A DNA stretch of 46,645 nucleotides from Gemmatimonadota bacterium (GCA_003220795.1 QHTK01000068.1:1-46645); one strand, 5' to 3'. Positions 16,976 to 26,076 are shown, numbered from the stretch's first letter. Numbers and translations are program-made. The notes: generated by a model not told the origin, from the letters alone.

Positions 16976-17827
16976 ATGCGGAGCCTCGCGGTGGCGGTGG
17001 GGGGGGCGCTCGGGCTGTTGGCGTGTGCGCCCCACGAACAGGGCGCGCCCGACACCATGGCGACGCGCGAGCTGAGCGCTCAGGGGTGGATCGATGTTAC
17101 GGCCACGCTCGATCCAGCGAGGACGCCGGTGTACGCGGGCGACGCGCCGCTGAAGTTCGATTTCCTCAAGGATATGCGGAAGGGCGACAAGCTGACGCTG
17201 TCGGTCTACTCCCTGGGCGCGCACAGCGGGACGCATATCGACGCACCGATGCATTTCGTCGCCACTGGAGTACCGATCGACCAGGTGGCACTGGACCCGC
17301 TGATCGGCGCCGCGCGGGTGATCGATATCCCCGACAGTGTCCGGGCGATCGACGCGGGCGAACTGAACCGGCACGACTGGAGGGGCGCGAAGCGAGTGCT
17401 GTTCCGGACGCGGAGCACGCTGCGCGGCTGGATGGACTCACCCGAGTTCCATAAAGACTTTGCCTACATCGCACCGGACGCGGCGCAGCTCCTGGCGGAG
17501 GCTGGCGTCCTGCTGGTCGGCGTTGACTACATCTCGGCGGAGCAATTCGGCGCTCCGGCGCCGAGGACGCACCAGATTCTGCTCGGGCACGGGATTCCCA
17601 TCGTGGAGGGGCTGGACCTGCGCACGGTGCAAGCCGGTGACTACGATCTGATCGTACTCCCGCTCAAGGTCGCCGGGCACGAAGCGGCGCCGGCGAGGGC
17701 CATCGTGCGGAAGAGGCGGCCCGACAACCGATCCTCTCCACCTGCGCCGCCCAACCGATCGCGCTTAAACATCAGTGTCGCAACTGAGCGAGTTCATTGG
17801 CAATCGCCACCAGGTCGTGGTCGTTGA
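16976..17827 (+). CDS. Cyclase/kynurenine formamidase-like lipoprotein with aberrant C-terminus
   Basis: 283 residues from the ATG at 16976 (GGGGGA lies 9 nt upstream). MRSLAVAVGGALGLLAC is a lipoprotein signal with lipobox LLAC. The cyclase-family metal motif HSGTHIDAPMHF lies at about 82-93, and GVDYISAEQF and LGHGIPIVEGLDL follow the fold to VLPLKVAGHEAAPARAIVR. Relatives usually end there; here ~40 further low-complexity residues (RRPDNRSSPPAPPNRS...) run 56 bp into the convergent ADP-ribosylglycohydrolase gene. This suggests a lost stop or 3' replacement. Role: hydrolysis of an amide or cyclic substrate at the cell surface; substrate unknown. Confidence 0.82.
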   Translation: MRSLAVAVGGALGLLACAPHEQGAPDTMATRELSAQGWIDVTATLDPARTPVYAGDAPLKFDFLKDMRKGDKLTLSVYSLGAHSGTHIDAPMHFVATGVPIDQVALDPLIGAARVIDIPDSVRAIDAGELNRHDWRGAKRVLFRTRSTLRGWMDSPEFHKDFAYIAPDAAQLLAEAGVLLVGVDYISAEQFGAPAPRTHQILLGHGIPIVEGLDLRTVQAGDYDLIVLPLKVAGHEAAPARAIVRKRRPDNRSSPPAPPNRSRLNISVATERVHWQSPPGRGR

Positions 17828-18746
17828 TTGCCTCTACAACGCTGTACCAGTCGTGATTCACGGTCATCGGATACGAGGCCCCGAGAATCGCCCCGGCAAT
17901 CGATGCTACCGAGTCACTGTCTCCGCCAATGTTTGCAGCCAGGAGAATCGCTTCCTGCGCTGACTGCATCACAGTTCCGAGTCCCAAGGCCAACGGCACG
18001 ATAGTCATGGGCTGATTCGGAAAGCAAAGCGCGGCTACCTCTGCCGGTCGAAGCGCAGGCAAGCGCTCGAGGGTGTCATGCACCGTGCGGAGCGCATCCG
18101 CGAATGCCGGGCCGGTGGGCCCGGGCCAGCGACGCTCGCTTTCGGCAGCCGCATATTCCGCAACCTCCAGAACCCGACGTGGAGAAGCCTGATCGATTGC
18201 TGCCGAGACGGCGGCGGCAGTCGCGGCTGCGGCGGCGATCGCGCGTGAGCCGCCATGAGTCGAAACCGAAGCCTCACGCGCGCCGCTGAGGAGTTCGTCG
18301 AAGCGGTGCGAGGCATAGAAGATGCCCACCGGTGCCACCCGAATTGCGGCTCCACAGCCGTCATGGTTCTTCGCAATCCGCGTGGGATCGGCGGCTTGGT
18401 GAAACTCCCAGAGGGACTTCACACCTGGATGTACAGACTTGGTGCATCGGAGCATCTCGCGGCCGACGCTCACATGTGAGACCTGCCGATCGGTGATGAT
18501 CGAGCGCGCGACGGCGAGAGTCCGTTCGGTGTCGTCCGTGGTTTCGCCGATCCGCCACTGGTGTTTCGAATTCCCCACGTATCGGGGGATTATCGCGCCG
18601 GGGGGGCCTTCGAAACCTCGGATGCCATGGGGATACCAATGGAACACCTCGTCATGCGACAACATCTCCGCCTGCTTGCCTATGGCGTCACCGGTAGCGA
18701 TGCCCTTGAGGCAGCCGACGATGCGATCGGTTACAGTGACAGGCAT
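17772..18746 (-). CDS. ADP-ribosylglycohydrolase family protein
   Basis: 324 residues. ARH-fold all-helical hydrolase that removes ADP-ribose from targets using two magnesium ions. The N-terminus CLKGIATGDAIGKQAE matches the family GxxxGDAxG opening. TDDTERTLAVARSI (about 70) and GGDSDSVASIAGAILGA (about 280) supply the paired aspartates of the binuclear metal site. The sequence looks less GC-rich than neighbouring genes and it sits between a gene with a damaged 3' end and a broken gene, so acquisition by transfer is possible. Substrate (protein, nucleic acid or small molecule) is unknown. The ATG at 18746 starts the conserved domain at once. Confidence 0.87.
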   Translation of the reverse strand: MPVTVTDRIVGCLKGIATGDAIGKQAEMLSHDEVFHWYPHGIRGFEGPPGAIIPRYVGNSKHQWRIGETTDDTERTLAVARSIITDRQVSHVSVGREMLRCTKSVHPGVKSLWEFHQAADPTRIAKNHDGCGAAIRVAPVGIFYASHRFDELLSGAREASVSTHGGSRAIAAAAATAAAVSAAIDQASPRRVLEVAEYAAAESERRWPGPTGPAFADALRTVHDTLERLPALRPAEVAALCFPNQPMTIVPLALGLGTVMQSAQEAILLAANIGGDSDSVASIAGAILGASYPMTVNHDWYSVVEAINDHDLVAIANELAQLRH

Positions 18747-18773
18747 AGGGTAGATGGGCGGGGCGTGGTTCGA

Positions 18774-19265
18774 TCATCGCGGCGCGGGCAGCGCGTGGGC
18801 GAACGTGAACTGAGTGTCTCTGGGCACGCTGCTGGCGCCTTGCCAATGGATGATGACGGACGGTGCGCTGTCGCACGCGCGGTTCCCGCCGATGAGGTCG
18901 ATCAGCCATACGTCGGAGGTGCCACTGCCCCAGATTGCCGGTCCGCCGTCTTGCGAGTTGAGATGGTTCCAGCCGGTGCCGTCGTAATGCCCCAGATATC
19001 CAACACTGCACTCCGCGGCCCAGACATCGTTGGTGGCGTTCCCCCAAATCGCCCAAGCGAGGGCGGTTGTCGTTGAGGCGCGTGGTTGTCCACGCGGTGC
19101 CCGTCCAATGGTATGCATACTGCCGCGCGGCGCCGAGCCACACGTCGCTCGGACCGTTCACCCAGAGTCCCGTCGCGCTGGACCCCGGCGGCCACGGGGG
19201 ATTAGGAAGGGAATTCCAGTGCTGCCCGTCCCAGCGCAAGATGGTCGTGTGGCTTCGCGCACCAT
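18774..19265 (-). pseudogene. Broken propeller-repeat protein (SDVW-type repeats)
   Basis: Two frames carry successive repeats of one protein type. The first reads ILRWDGQHWNSLPNP ... GLWVNGPSDVWLGAARQYAYHW. Near 19045-19070 homology moves to another frame: AIWGNATNDVWAAECSVGYLGHYDGTGWNHL and AIWGSGTSDVWLIDLIG, ending at a TGA at 18774. The WDGxxW and (S/N)DVW spacing is that of large surface propeller proteins of myxobacteria-like genomes. No start or signal peptide precedes the first repeat, which runs into the end of the SnoaL-like gene. So it is a 5'-truncated, frameshifted remnant, unless the frameshift is an assembly error. Confidence 0.65.
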
Positions 19266-19271
19266 AGCCAT

Positions 19272-19745
19272 CTATCTCGTCGCAGGAAGGTCAGAATTCC
19301 ACATGACCCGAGCGACGCTCCACGATCCGTCTGGTTGTTTCCGCCAGACGGCGAGGACCTTGCCTATATCCGTCAGCGGCGTCTTCGCGCCCGGTGGCAT
19401 CATGGTCATCTCGTAGGTCCCGCGGGGATGGACGAGATCGCCGTAGCCCGCGATCTCAACGACATTCTCCTTAAAGGCCGTAATCTTCGGGAACCCGGCG
19501 AAGAACTTCTGCATCGCCGCCCGGCCTTGCACCACAGGCCCGTTGGGCGGCATGAGAATCCCGTCTTCGGTGTAGACGGACACGGCGGTGGGCCAGTCCG
19601 CGGCCAGCACTGCTTTATCAAACTTGGCGACGACGGCGCGGATCGCATCGCGATCGAGGTCGGTCAGCGCAGCGGGCCGGGACTGACAGGCCGAGAGCGC
19701 AGGAGCGAGGAACACCAACGGGGCGAGCAGCCGACGCACGAGCAT
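19272..19745 (-). CDS. SnoaL-like/DUF4440-type lipoprotein
   Basis: 157 residues. Signal sequence with lipobox (LVFLAPALSACQS), so probably membrane-anchored. The body is an NTF2-like cone fold: DLDRDAIRAVVAKFDKAVLAADWPTAVSVYTEDGILMPPNGPVVQGRAAMQKFF is the typical N-terminal helix-strand pattern, ending VARVMWNSD. Such proteins often bind or isomerise small molecules; catalysis cannot be inferred. GGAGG lies 4 nt before the ATG at 19745. A candidate promoter is at 19774-19801. The downstream broken propeller gene begins at its stop. Confidence 0.85.
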   Translation of the reverse strand: MLVRRLLAPLVFLAPALSACQSRPAALTDLDRDAIRAVVAKFDKAVLAADWPTAVSVYTEDGILMPPNGPVVQGRAAMQKFFAGFPKITAFKENVVEIAGYGDLVHPRGTYEMTMMPPGAKTPLTDIGKVLAVWRKQPDGSWSVARVMWNSDLPATR

Positions 19746-19773
19746 AGGACCTCCGTGGACGGGACCGGACTCA

Positions 19774-19801
19774 ATACTACGCCCGGGATCGGCCCTCGCA
19801 A
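19774..19801 (-). promoter_or_regulatory. Candidate sigma-70-like promoter for the SnoaL-like gene
   Basis: Minus strand TTGCGA, 16-nt spacer, TAGTAT (four of six matches each to TTGACA and TATAAT). Predicted start about 20 nt before the ATG at 19745. The rest of 19746-19976 shows nothing else recognisable. Confidence 0.35.
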
Positions 19802-19976
19802 TCGCGGCCGCTGCGTCGATTCTCGCCGAGCCTTGCTCGAACTTCTCTTCGCTACCGGACTCTTTGTTCTCAACCGGGATCTTGCTCTTACCCAGCTGCT
19901 TATTCTTCTGAGGCTTCTGAGAGCGCGCCCCTTGCTGCTACCATGGAGTCGACCAAGACCCGTGGTCCCCAGCAAG

Positions 19977-22628
19977 TTACTCCTTCGGCTTGAGTAGCTC
20001 CACGAACGGTGGGTAGTTCCGCAGCGAATCGAACGCGAGGTCGGTGTGCAGCGCGTGGGCGTGCGGGTACCCCTGGGCGATCGCTTCCCGCAACAGCCCC
20101 ACGGCGACGTCCCGCTCGCCGAGCAACGCCTGAATGCGCGCCCGCCACACCGTGTGCCGGCCGAATGAATATGGCCGCTTCAGGTCCGCGAGCGTCCGGT
20201 CAACGCGCAGCGCCGGCTCGCGATTCCCCTGGCGCGCTGCGATGACCCCCAGGTACCCGACGTAGTCCAGCTGGTCCCACCCGTCGCCCGTGACGGCGGC
20301 GGCCCCGGCGGCCCCGAGGGAATCGCTCCGGCCGAGGCGGTCCGGGGCCGCCAGCAGCTGAAACTGCCGCTGCGCGTCCGCGAGCCGCCCCGCGATGTAG
20401 GAGACGAGGGCGACTCGAAGCCGGTGCTCCTCGGATGCCGCCTCCGCCGCCGATCGGCCGGCAAGCCAGTCGCGCGCCTGGGCCAACGCCGCATCCCCCG
20501 CCGCCGCGTGGCCGTGCGCCCGCAGCTCGAGCGCGGCAACCACCATCCCATCCGCCGGCGTCCACCCCTGCATAGCGGGGAGGTTCACGCTCGCCGCGAG
20601 CCGCTGCATCACCTCGTCCGCTCGGCCCAGCGCCGCAAGAGCCCGGACTTGCGTCATGAGGACCTGCGGATTGTCGGGAAACCGGCGCGCCCCTTCGAGC
20701 GCCTGCTTGAGCTCGGCGCGATGGTCGCCCAGCAGGTGCAAGGCGGTGGTCAGCTCGTCCCAGTACACCCACCAGCCGCGGGTGAAGCCGCGGTCGGGAC
20801 CGAGCGCGACCAGGGCGTCCACCGCCTCGCGCGGACGATTGAGCGCCCTCGCGTCCTCCGCCACCAGGTAGAGCGTCTCGGACGCGGGCGCGAGACTCGC
20901 CATCGCACGCGAGGCCCGGAGCGCCTCGGCGCGATCGCCCCGGCACGTCGCGAGCACCCACGCCAGGTAGGCGCGGTCGAGCGGGGCGAGCCGCCCCGAG
21001 TGCCGCTCCAACGCGTGGCCGATGGCATCCGCCGCCGCGAACTCCCCCACGTTCATGTGCGCGTTCGCGGCGAAGATGAGCGGCAACCGAAACGCCGTGT
21101 CCACCGCCGACGCCCGCTCGAAGTGGGCGATCGCTCCCCGCATGTCGAACTGGACGAACCGGTCCAGGCCGGCAATGAACTCCTGGTAGGCCTGGAAGTT
21201 GGGCGGTTGGCTCGCGGTCGTCGCCCACCGATTGAGCCGGGAGTCGAACAGGGTCGCGAGTGCGGCCATGACGCGTTGCCGCAGGGCTTCGACCGCGCTG
21301 AGCGGCTGACCGAGCGGCCCGGCGACAGGATCGAGCGCCCGCAGCACCGTGCCGTCCTTTGCGGCCGAGATCTGCACCTGAAACCGCACGCTATCCCCCT
21401 GCCGGTAGTACGCGCCCCACACGACCGTGCCGGCGCCGGTCTCCCGGCCCAGAGCCCGCAGCCCGGCGGCGTCGAGGTGGCCCGGACCATGCCCTCCCGA
21501 CGCCCGCGACGCGGTCATCACGGACATGGAGGGGACGACCTCGACGAGACCGGTCTGCGCGAGCCCCTGCGTTACCCAGTCAGCCGCCATGTGACCGAGA
21601 TTGTCGAACGCCGGGTCGCCCGTGTGGTTTTCGATCACGGCGACCACCACGCGTCGGTCGTTGAGACCGGCAGCCGGGCGGCGCACGGCCAGGATCACCG
21701 CGGCCGCCGCCGCCGCGAGCGTCCCCGTGCCCAGAACAATGCGGCGCCCCCGCCGGCTGGCGAGGATCCCGCGCGCCGGCACACTGGAACGGTGGGCGGA
21801 TCCCCCGAGCGCGGCGGCGAATTCCGCTGCCGTGGCAAACCGCTCGTCCGGCAGCGGCGCCAGCGCTTTGGAGATCGCGTGCTTGACCGCTCGGACGACG
21901 CCGCCCTCCACCCGACGCAGCGCATCGCTCGATTCCAGGGCCCCCCAGTTGTGGATGACCCGCTCGGCGAGGCTGGGCACCGGCGGCTCCCCGGCCAACA
22001 TCTCGAACAGCACGCACCCGAGGCTGTACACGTCGGTGCGGGCGTCCAGATCGCCGGTGCCGAGCGCCTGCTCCGGGCTCATGTAACCGGGTGACCCGAT
22101 CGATTGCCCCGTCTGCGTCAGGGTCGGCGCGCCCGCCGCGCTGATGGCGCGCGCGATCCCGAAATCGGCGACGATCGCGTGGTCCCCCGATAGCAGGATG
22201 TTCTCCGGCTTGATGTCGCGGTGGATGATCCCCTGGGCGTGCGCGAAGGCGAGCGCGTCGGCGACGTCGCGGGTGACGTGGAGCGCGGCCTCGAGCGGGA
22301 GCTTGCGCTCGCGCAGCAGCCGGTGCCGCAGCGACTCGCCCTCGACGTACGGCATCACGTAGTAGAACAGCCCGGCGGCCTCCCCGGCGGAGAAGATCGG
22401 CACGATGTGGGGGTGGCTGAGCTTGGAGGAGAGGTCCACCTCGCGGATGAACCGCTCGCGCAGCAGGCGGTTGCTCAGCTCGGGGGCGATGACCTTGATC
22501 GCGACCCGGCGGTGCGGGTGCTGCTCGACGGCCAGAAAGACCCGGGCCATGCCGCCGGCGCCGATCTGGCGTTCGATGTCATAGTGCGGGGCGAGGCTGG
22601 CGCGCAGCGCGTCGAGGGCGTCGAGCAT
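19977..22628 (-). CDS. Serine/threonine protein kinase with membrane helix and TPR-like sensor region
   Basis: 883 residues from the ATG at 22628 (a TTG at 22637 is possible). The kinase domain is intact: IGAGGMARVFLAVE, VAIKVIAPEL, HRDIKPENILL, VADFGIARA, GSPGYMSPEQALG. A transmembrane helix (about 305-325, IVLGTGTLAAAAAAVILAV) precedes a FlgO/TolB-N-like segment (RRVVVAVIENHTGDPAFDNLGHMAADWV) and ~400 residues of helical TPR-like repeats (FQAYQEFIAGLDRFVQFDMR, AIAHFERASAVD). The exported part probably senses or binds a partner. It follows serA on the same strand after a 50-bp gap, so read-through from the amino-acid operon is possible. Confidence 0.92.
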   Translation of the reverse strand: MLDALDALRASLAPHYDIERQIGAGGMARVFLAVEQHPHRRVAIKVIAPELSNRLLRERFIREVDLSSKLSHPHIVPIFSAGEAAGLFYYVMPYVEGESLRHRLLRERKLPLEAALHVTRDVADALAFAHAQGIIHRDIKPENILLSGDHAIVADFGIARAISAAGAPTLTQTGQSIGSPGYMSPEQALGTGDLDARTDVYSLGCVLFEMLAGEPPVPSLAERVIHNWGALESSDALRRVEGGVVRAVKHAISKALAPLPDERFATAAEFAAALGGSAHRSSVPARGILASRRGRRIVLGTGTLAAAAAAVILAVRRPAAGLNDRRVVVAVIENHTGDPAFDNLGHMAADWVTQGLAQTGLVEVVPSMSVMTASRASGGHGPGHLDAAGLRALGRETGAGTVVWGAYYRQGDSVRFQVQISAAKDGTVLRALDPVAGPLGQPLSAVEALRQRVMAALATLFDSRLNRWATTASQPPNFQAYQEFIAGLDRFVQFDMRGAIAHFERASAVDTAFRLPLIFAANAHMNVGEFAAADAIGHALERHSGRLAPLDRAYLAWVLATCRGDRAEALRASRAMASLAPASETLYLVAEDARALNRPREAVDALVALGPDRGFTRGWWVYWDELTTALHLLGDHRAELKQALEGARRFPDNPQVLMTQVRALAALGRADEVMQRLAASVNLPAMQGWTPADGMVVAALELRAHGHAAAGDAALAQARDWLAGRSAAEAASEEHRLRVALVSYIAGRLADAQRQFQLLAAPDRLGRSDSLGAAGAAAVTGDGWDQLDYVGYLGVIAARQGNREPALRVDRTLADLKRPYSFGRHTVWRARIQALLGERDVAVGLLREAIAQGYPHAHALHTDLAFDSLRNYPPFVELLKPKE

Positions 22629-22678
22629 CAGCGGCAACTTAGCGCCCGACCCCGGACGGGGCGAGCGAGGCGGGTGCG

Positions 22679-24274
22679 CTAGTCTCCGAAATGCACCAGC
22701 CGCACGTCCAGCACGTCGGGCGCGTGGCCCAGGTGCTCCAGCACGCCGTTGGTGAGCGCTTGATCCACGGTGATGGCGGCCAGCGCATCGGTCCCCGGCG
22801 TCGCGCGGCGGGCCTGGTGGTAGCTGCCGATGTTGATCCCCGCCTGGCCGAGCAGCGTGCCCACGCGCCCGATCACGCCGGGTACGTCACGGTTCCGGAT
22901 GACGAGCATCCAGCCCTCGGGCGCCACGTCCACGTGATAGTCGTCGATGCGCACCACGCGGCCGTGGCTGTTCCCGACCAGGGCCCCGGCGACGCGCACT
23001 CGGGTATTGGCCGTCGCGAGCTTCACCCCGACGGTGGTCTCGAACCCCGGCTCGGGCATGCCGGTCTTGCGGGCGTGCTGGATCCCCCGCTCCTCGGCGA
23101 TGAGCAGCGCGTTCACGAGGCTCACCGGCATCACATTCATCGCGCTGAGTAGGCCTTCGACCGCCGCGACCAGCACGGGCCGAGGCGCCGCCTCGTCCTT
23201 GCCGCCATAGGCCACCTCGACCGCCTGCACCGGCCCGTCGACGAGGGCGAGCGCGAGGCGCCCGAGCCGCCGCGCCAGATCGAGTAGCGGACCGAGGCGT
23301 CGCAGCAGGTCGCCCGAGAGGCCTGGGACGTTCAGCGCGAACGACAAATCGCCCGCGAGCAACGCCTCGCGCACCGCGGAGCAGACCTCGAGGCTCACCC
23401 GCTCTTGCGCTTCCGCCGTCGAGGCCGCGAGGTGAGGCGTGAGGATCACCCCCGGCAGCTGCCGCAGCGGCGAGTCCGCCGGCAGCGGCTCGACCGCGAA
23501 CACGTCGATCGCCGCCCCGGCGATGCGCTTCGCCCGGACCGCATCCGCCAGCGCCGCTTCGTCCACCAGCTCTCCACGGGCGGTGTTGACGAGCACGGCG
23601 GTCGGCTTCATGAGCGCGAGGCGCTCGGCGTTGATCAGGTGGTGCGTTTGCTCCGTGTACGCGACGTGCAGCGTGACGACGTCGGCCTGGCGCAGCAGCT
23701 GATCGAGCGGCAGCAGCTTGACCTGGAGCTCAGCCGCGCGCTCGGGGGCGAGGTACGGATCGTGTCCTACGACCTGCATGCCGAACGCCCGGGCGAGCTG
23801 GCCGACGTGACCGCCGATGCGTCCCATCCCCACGACGCCGATCGTCTTGCCCCGGAGCTCGGTGCCTTCGAACCGCTTGCGGTCCCATTCCCCGCGCCGC
23901 ATCGCCTCGGCCGCCCAGGGGATGTGCCGCACCAAGCCCAGCAGCAGCCCCATGGCGTGCTCGGCCGCACTCACCGTGTTCGCCCCGGGCGCGTTCATCA
24001 CGGCGATCCCGCGCCGCGTCGCGGCGGGCACATCGATGTTGTCGACGCCGGTGCCGGCGCGCGCGATCACCCGCAGCCGGGGGGCGCGCGTGAGCAGGTC
24101 GGCGGTGACCCGCGTCTCGCTCCGCACGATCAGGGCGTCCGCGCCGGCGAGCGCCCGTTCCAGCTCTTCCCGCGGCTTCCCGGCGAAGCTCGCGACCTCG
24201 ATGTCCGGCGTGGCGGCGAGCAGCTGCAGCCCGCCTTCCGCCACGCGGTCGGCGACCACGACGCGGAGGGTCAC
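22679..24274 (-). CDS. serA: D-3-phosphoglycerate dehydrogenase (long form with ACT domain)
   Basis: 531 residues from a GTG at 24274 that overlaps the preceding aminotransferase stop (GTGA). First step of serine synthesis: 3-phosphoglycerate plus NAD+ to 3-phosphohydroxypyruvate. Substrate-binding half with ARAGTGVDNIDVPAA; Rossmann motif VVGMGRIGGHVGQLA (about 145-160); catalytic Arg in NTARGELVD, Glu region in AAIDVFAVEPLP, and catalytic His in LTPHLAASTAEAQ. An intervening domain and a C-terminal ACT domain (MLVIRNRDVPGVIGRVGTLL) give the type with allosteric serine binding. A longer upstream open frame exists but only shadows the aminotransferase gene. Confidence 0.96.
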   Translation of the reverse strand: MTLRVVVADRVAEGGLQLLAATPDIEVASFAGKPREELERALAGADALIVRSETRVTADLLTRAPRLRVIARAGTGVDNIDVPAATRRGIAVMNAPGANTVSAAEHAMGLLLGLVRHIPWAAEAMRRGEWDRKRFEGTELRGKTIGVVGMGRIGGHVGQLARAFGMQVVGHDPYLAPERAAELQVKLLPLDQLLRQADVVTLHVAYTEQTHHLINAERLALMKPTAVLVNTARGELVDEAALADAVRAKRIAGAAIDVFAVEPLPADSPLRQLPGVILTPHLAASTAEAQERVSLEVCSAVREALLAGDLSFALNVPGLSGDLLRRLGPLLDLARRLGRLALALVDGPVQAVEVAYGGKDEAAPRPVLVAAVEGLLSAMNVMPVSLVNALLIAEERGIQHARKTGMPEPGFETTVGVKLATANTRVRVAGALVGNSHGRVVRIDDYHVDVAPEGWMLVIRNRDVPGVIGRVGTLLGQAGINIGSYHQARRATPGTDALAAITVDQALTNGVLEHLGHAPDVLDVRLVHFGD

Positions 24275-25350
24275 GCGACCAGCCCGTCGAGCAGCGCCAG
24301 CAGCTCCTCGAGCGCCCCCACCGTGTGGTCGCCCATGTGACCGATCCGGATGGTGGAGTCTTTGAGGGACCCGTACCCCGCGCCGATCGTCCAGCCCGCC
24401 TCCTTGAGCGCGCTCACGACCGTCTTCGAGGCGGTGCCGTCCGGCAGCTTGAGGCACGATACGGTCCAACTGCGTCGCCCTTCGCGCGGCACGTACGGCA
24501 CACCGCGCTCCTCGCTCCACGCTTCCACCCGCGAGCGCATCGCGTCGTGGCGTCGCCAGCGCGCCTCGACGCCGCCCTCGCGCTCGATGCGCCCGAGCTG
24601 GGTCTCGAGCGCGTACAAGAGCGAGATCGCCGGTGTGTTGGTCGGTTGGTGCTTGGTGGTCGCCTGCACAAAGCTCACGAGATCGAAATACAGCCCGCGG
24701 TTCGGCAGGGTCTTCGCCCGCTCCAGCATCCGCTCGGAGGCGACGCCGAGCGCGAGCCCCGGCGGCAGTGCGAGCGCCTTCTGGGAGCCGGTCAGGACGA
24801 AGTCGAGTCCCCACTGATCGGTCTCGACGGGCGAGCCCGCCAGCGAGGTCACCCCGTCGACCAGCACCAGCACGTCGTCAAACTCGCGGACCACGGCGGC
24901 CAGGGCCGCGACGTCCTGCAGCACGCCCGTCGATGTCTCGGAATGGACGAGGGTCACCGCGTCCACCGGGGTGCGACGCAGCGCGTCGCGCAGCATGTCG
25001 GGCTCGACGGCGCAGCCGAGCGGCACGTCGAGCCGGATGCACTCCTTGCCGCAGGCGCCGACCAGTTTCGCGAACCGTTCGCTGAACGACCCGTTGACGA
25101 GCGAGAGCGCGCGCTGGCGCACGCCGTTGCGCACCGCAAGCTCCATGAACCCGGTCGCGGACGTCGTACCGACGAGGACGGTACGGAGAGTGCGGAACAG
25201 CCGGGCGAGCGGCTGCTCGAGCCCTTCGAGCAGCCGCTCCATCGCGCTCGAGCGGTGCCCGATCATCGCCCGCTGCATGGCCGCGAGGACCTCCGGATGC
25301 ACCTCCGTGGGGCCGGGCAGAAAAAAGCGCCCGAACGCGGGCGCCGTCAT
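24271..25350 (-). CDS. Class V aminotransferase (serine-glyoxylate/phosphoserine type)
   Basis: 359 residues from the ATG at 25350, which overlaps the nicotinamidase-like stop (ATGA). PLP enzyme of the alanine/serine-glyoxylate aminotransferase group: FFLPGPTEVHPEVLAAM opening, GHRSSAMERLLE, substrate-domain HSETSTGVLQD, VDGVTSLAGSPVETDQWGLD, and the Schiff-base lysine in LTGSQKALALPPGL (about 195). Coupled translation with serA suggests it makes phosphoserine from phosphohydroxypyruvate with glutamate, replacing classical SerC; this is inferred from neighbourhood. No serB-type phosphatase is in the window. Confidence 0.9.
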   Translation of the reverse strand: MTAPAFGRFFLPGPTEVHPEVLAAMQRAMIGHRSSAMERLLEGLEQPLARLFRTLRTVLVGTTSATGFMELAVRNGVRQRALSLVNGSFSERFAKLVGACGKECIRLDVPLGCAVEPDMLRDALRRTPVDAVTLVHSETSTGVLQDVAALAAVVREFDDVLVLVDGVTSLAGSPVETDQWGLDFVLTGSQKALALPPGLALGVASERMLERAKTLPNRGLYFDLVSFVQATTKHQPTNTPAISLLYALETQLGRIEREGGVEARWRRHDAMRSRVEAWSEERGVPYVPREGRRSWTVSCLKLPDGTASKTVVSALKEAGWTIGAGYGSLKDSTIRIGHMGDHTVGALEELLALLDGLVA

Positions 25351-26012
25351 GCCGTGGCGCGGGCGAGCGCCTCGACCAGCCCCTCCTCCACGATTTCCTT
25401 CGTCCGGACCAGGCGTACCCCTTCGTCGCCCCACTCCCGCAGCAGCTGCTCCGACGCGTCGCGGTCGATTCCGCGGATCGCGTCGGTGACGACGAACAGC
25501 CGGGTATGGGGTCGCCGTTCGAGCAGGCCCTCCACCGCCGCCTTGTCACACACGTCGGTGGCCACGCCGTACAGCACGATGTCTTCGGGGTCGAGCAGGT
25601 TGAGCACTGTCGTCACGTTCTCGTTGGTGAACACGTCGAACCGATGCTTGAGGAAGAGCAGGTCGCCCGTATGACCGCGCAGCCGGTCGGCGAGCGTCGT
25701 CGAGTCGCTCCGCGCGGGCTCGATCACGAGCGGGTCGCGCAGTGCCGTCTCGGGGATCTTCTTCTGGCCCGGAGTCCCACGCAAACAGTGTGCCGGGAAG
25801 GTGGTCTTCCAGTCCGGCTGCTCCGAGATCTCGGCATGGCTCATGAGGTGATCGTCGGCGCTCGCGACGATCCGAATGCCGTGACCGTGGGCGTAGTCGG
25901 TGAGCCGCTTCAAGTTTGGAATGATGTGCTCGGCCTCGGGCACGTACAGCTTGCCGTCGGCCCGCATGAAGTCGTACTGGGTGTCGACGTCCCAGAAGAT
26001 GACCCTGGCCAT
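25347..26012 (-). CDS. Isochorismatase-fold hydrolase, probable nicotinamidase
   Basis: 221 residues. Cysteine hydrolase triad visible: Asp in WDVDTQYDFM, Lys in FLKHRFDVF, Cys in YGVATDVCDKAAVEG. Unlike generic isochorismatases it has the nicotinamidase metal-site pattern (ASADDHLMSHAEI for the Asp/His ligands, then FPAHCLRGTPG, matching the PxHCxxGTPG block of PncA). That supports nicotinamide to nicotinate plus ammonia. A nicotinate phosphoribosyltransferase gene opens the same gene run at 30636, completing a salvage route to NAD. A purine-rich GGAAGG lies a few bases before the ATG at 26012. Confidence 0.85.
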   Translation of the reverse strand: MARVIFWDVDTQYDFMRADGKLYVPEAEHIIPNLKRLTDYAHGHGIRIVASADDHLMSHAEISEQPDWKTTFPAHCLRGTPGQKKIPETALRDPLVIEPARSDSTTLADRLRGHTGDLLFLKHRFDVFTNENVTTVLNLLDPEDIVLYGVATDVCDKAAVEGLLERRPHTRLFVVTDAIRGIDRDASEQLLREWGDEGVRLVRTKEIVEEGLVEALARATA

Positions 26013-26076
26013 GCACCCTTCCTTGGAATCGTGAAATGTCTCGAGGGCGGCAGGAGGGTGTCAACGGGGAGACGCC

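Noticed and set aside
17690..17790. Integron attC-like words (GCCCAAC, CTTAAAC) near the cyclase 3' end
   Set aside because: No paired core sites with the required inverted symmetry and no integrase nearby.
24275..24814. N-terminal extension of serA to a 711-residue protein
   Set aside because: The added ~180 residues are Arg/Gly-rich shadow translation of the aminotransferase gene; the GTG at 24274 with GTGA overlap fits the family start.
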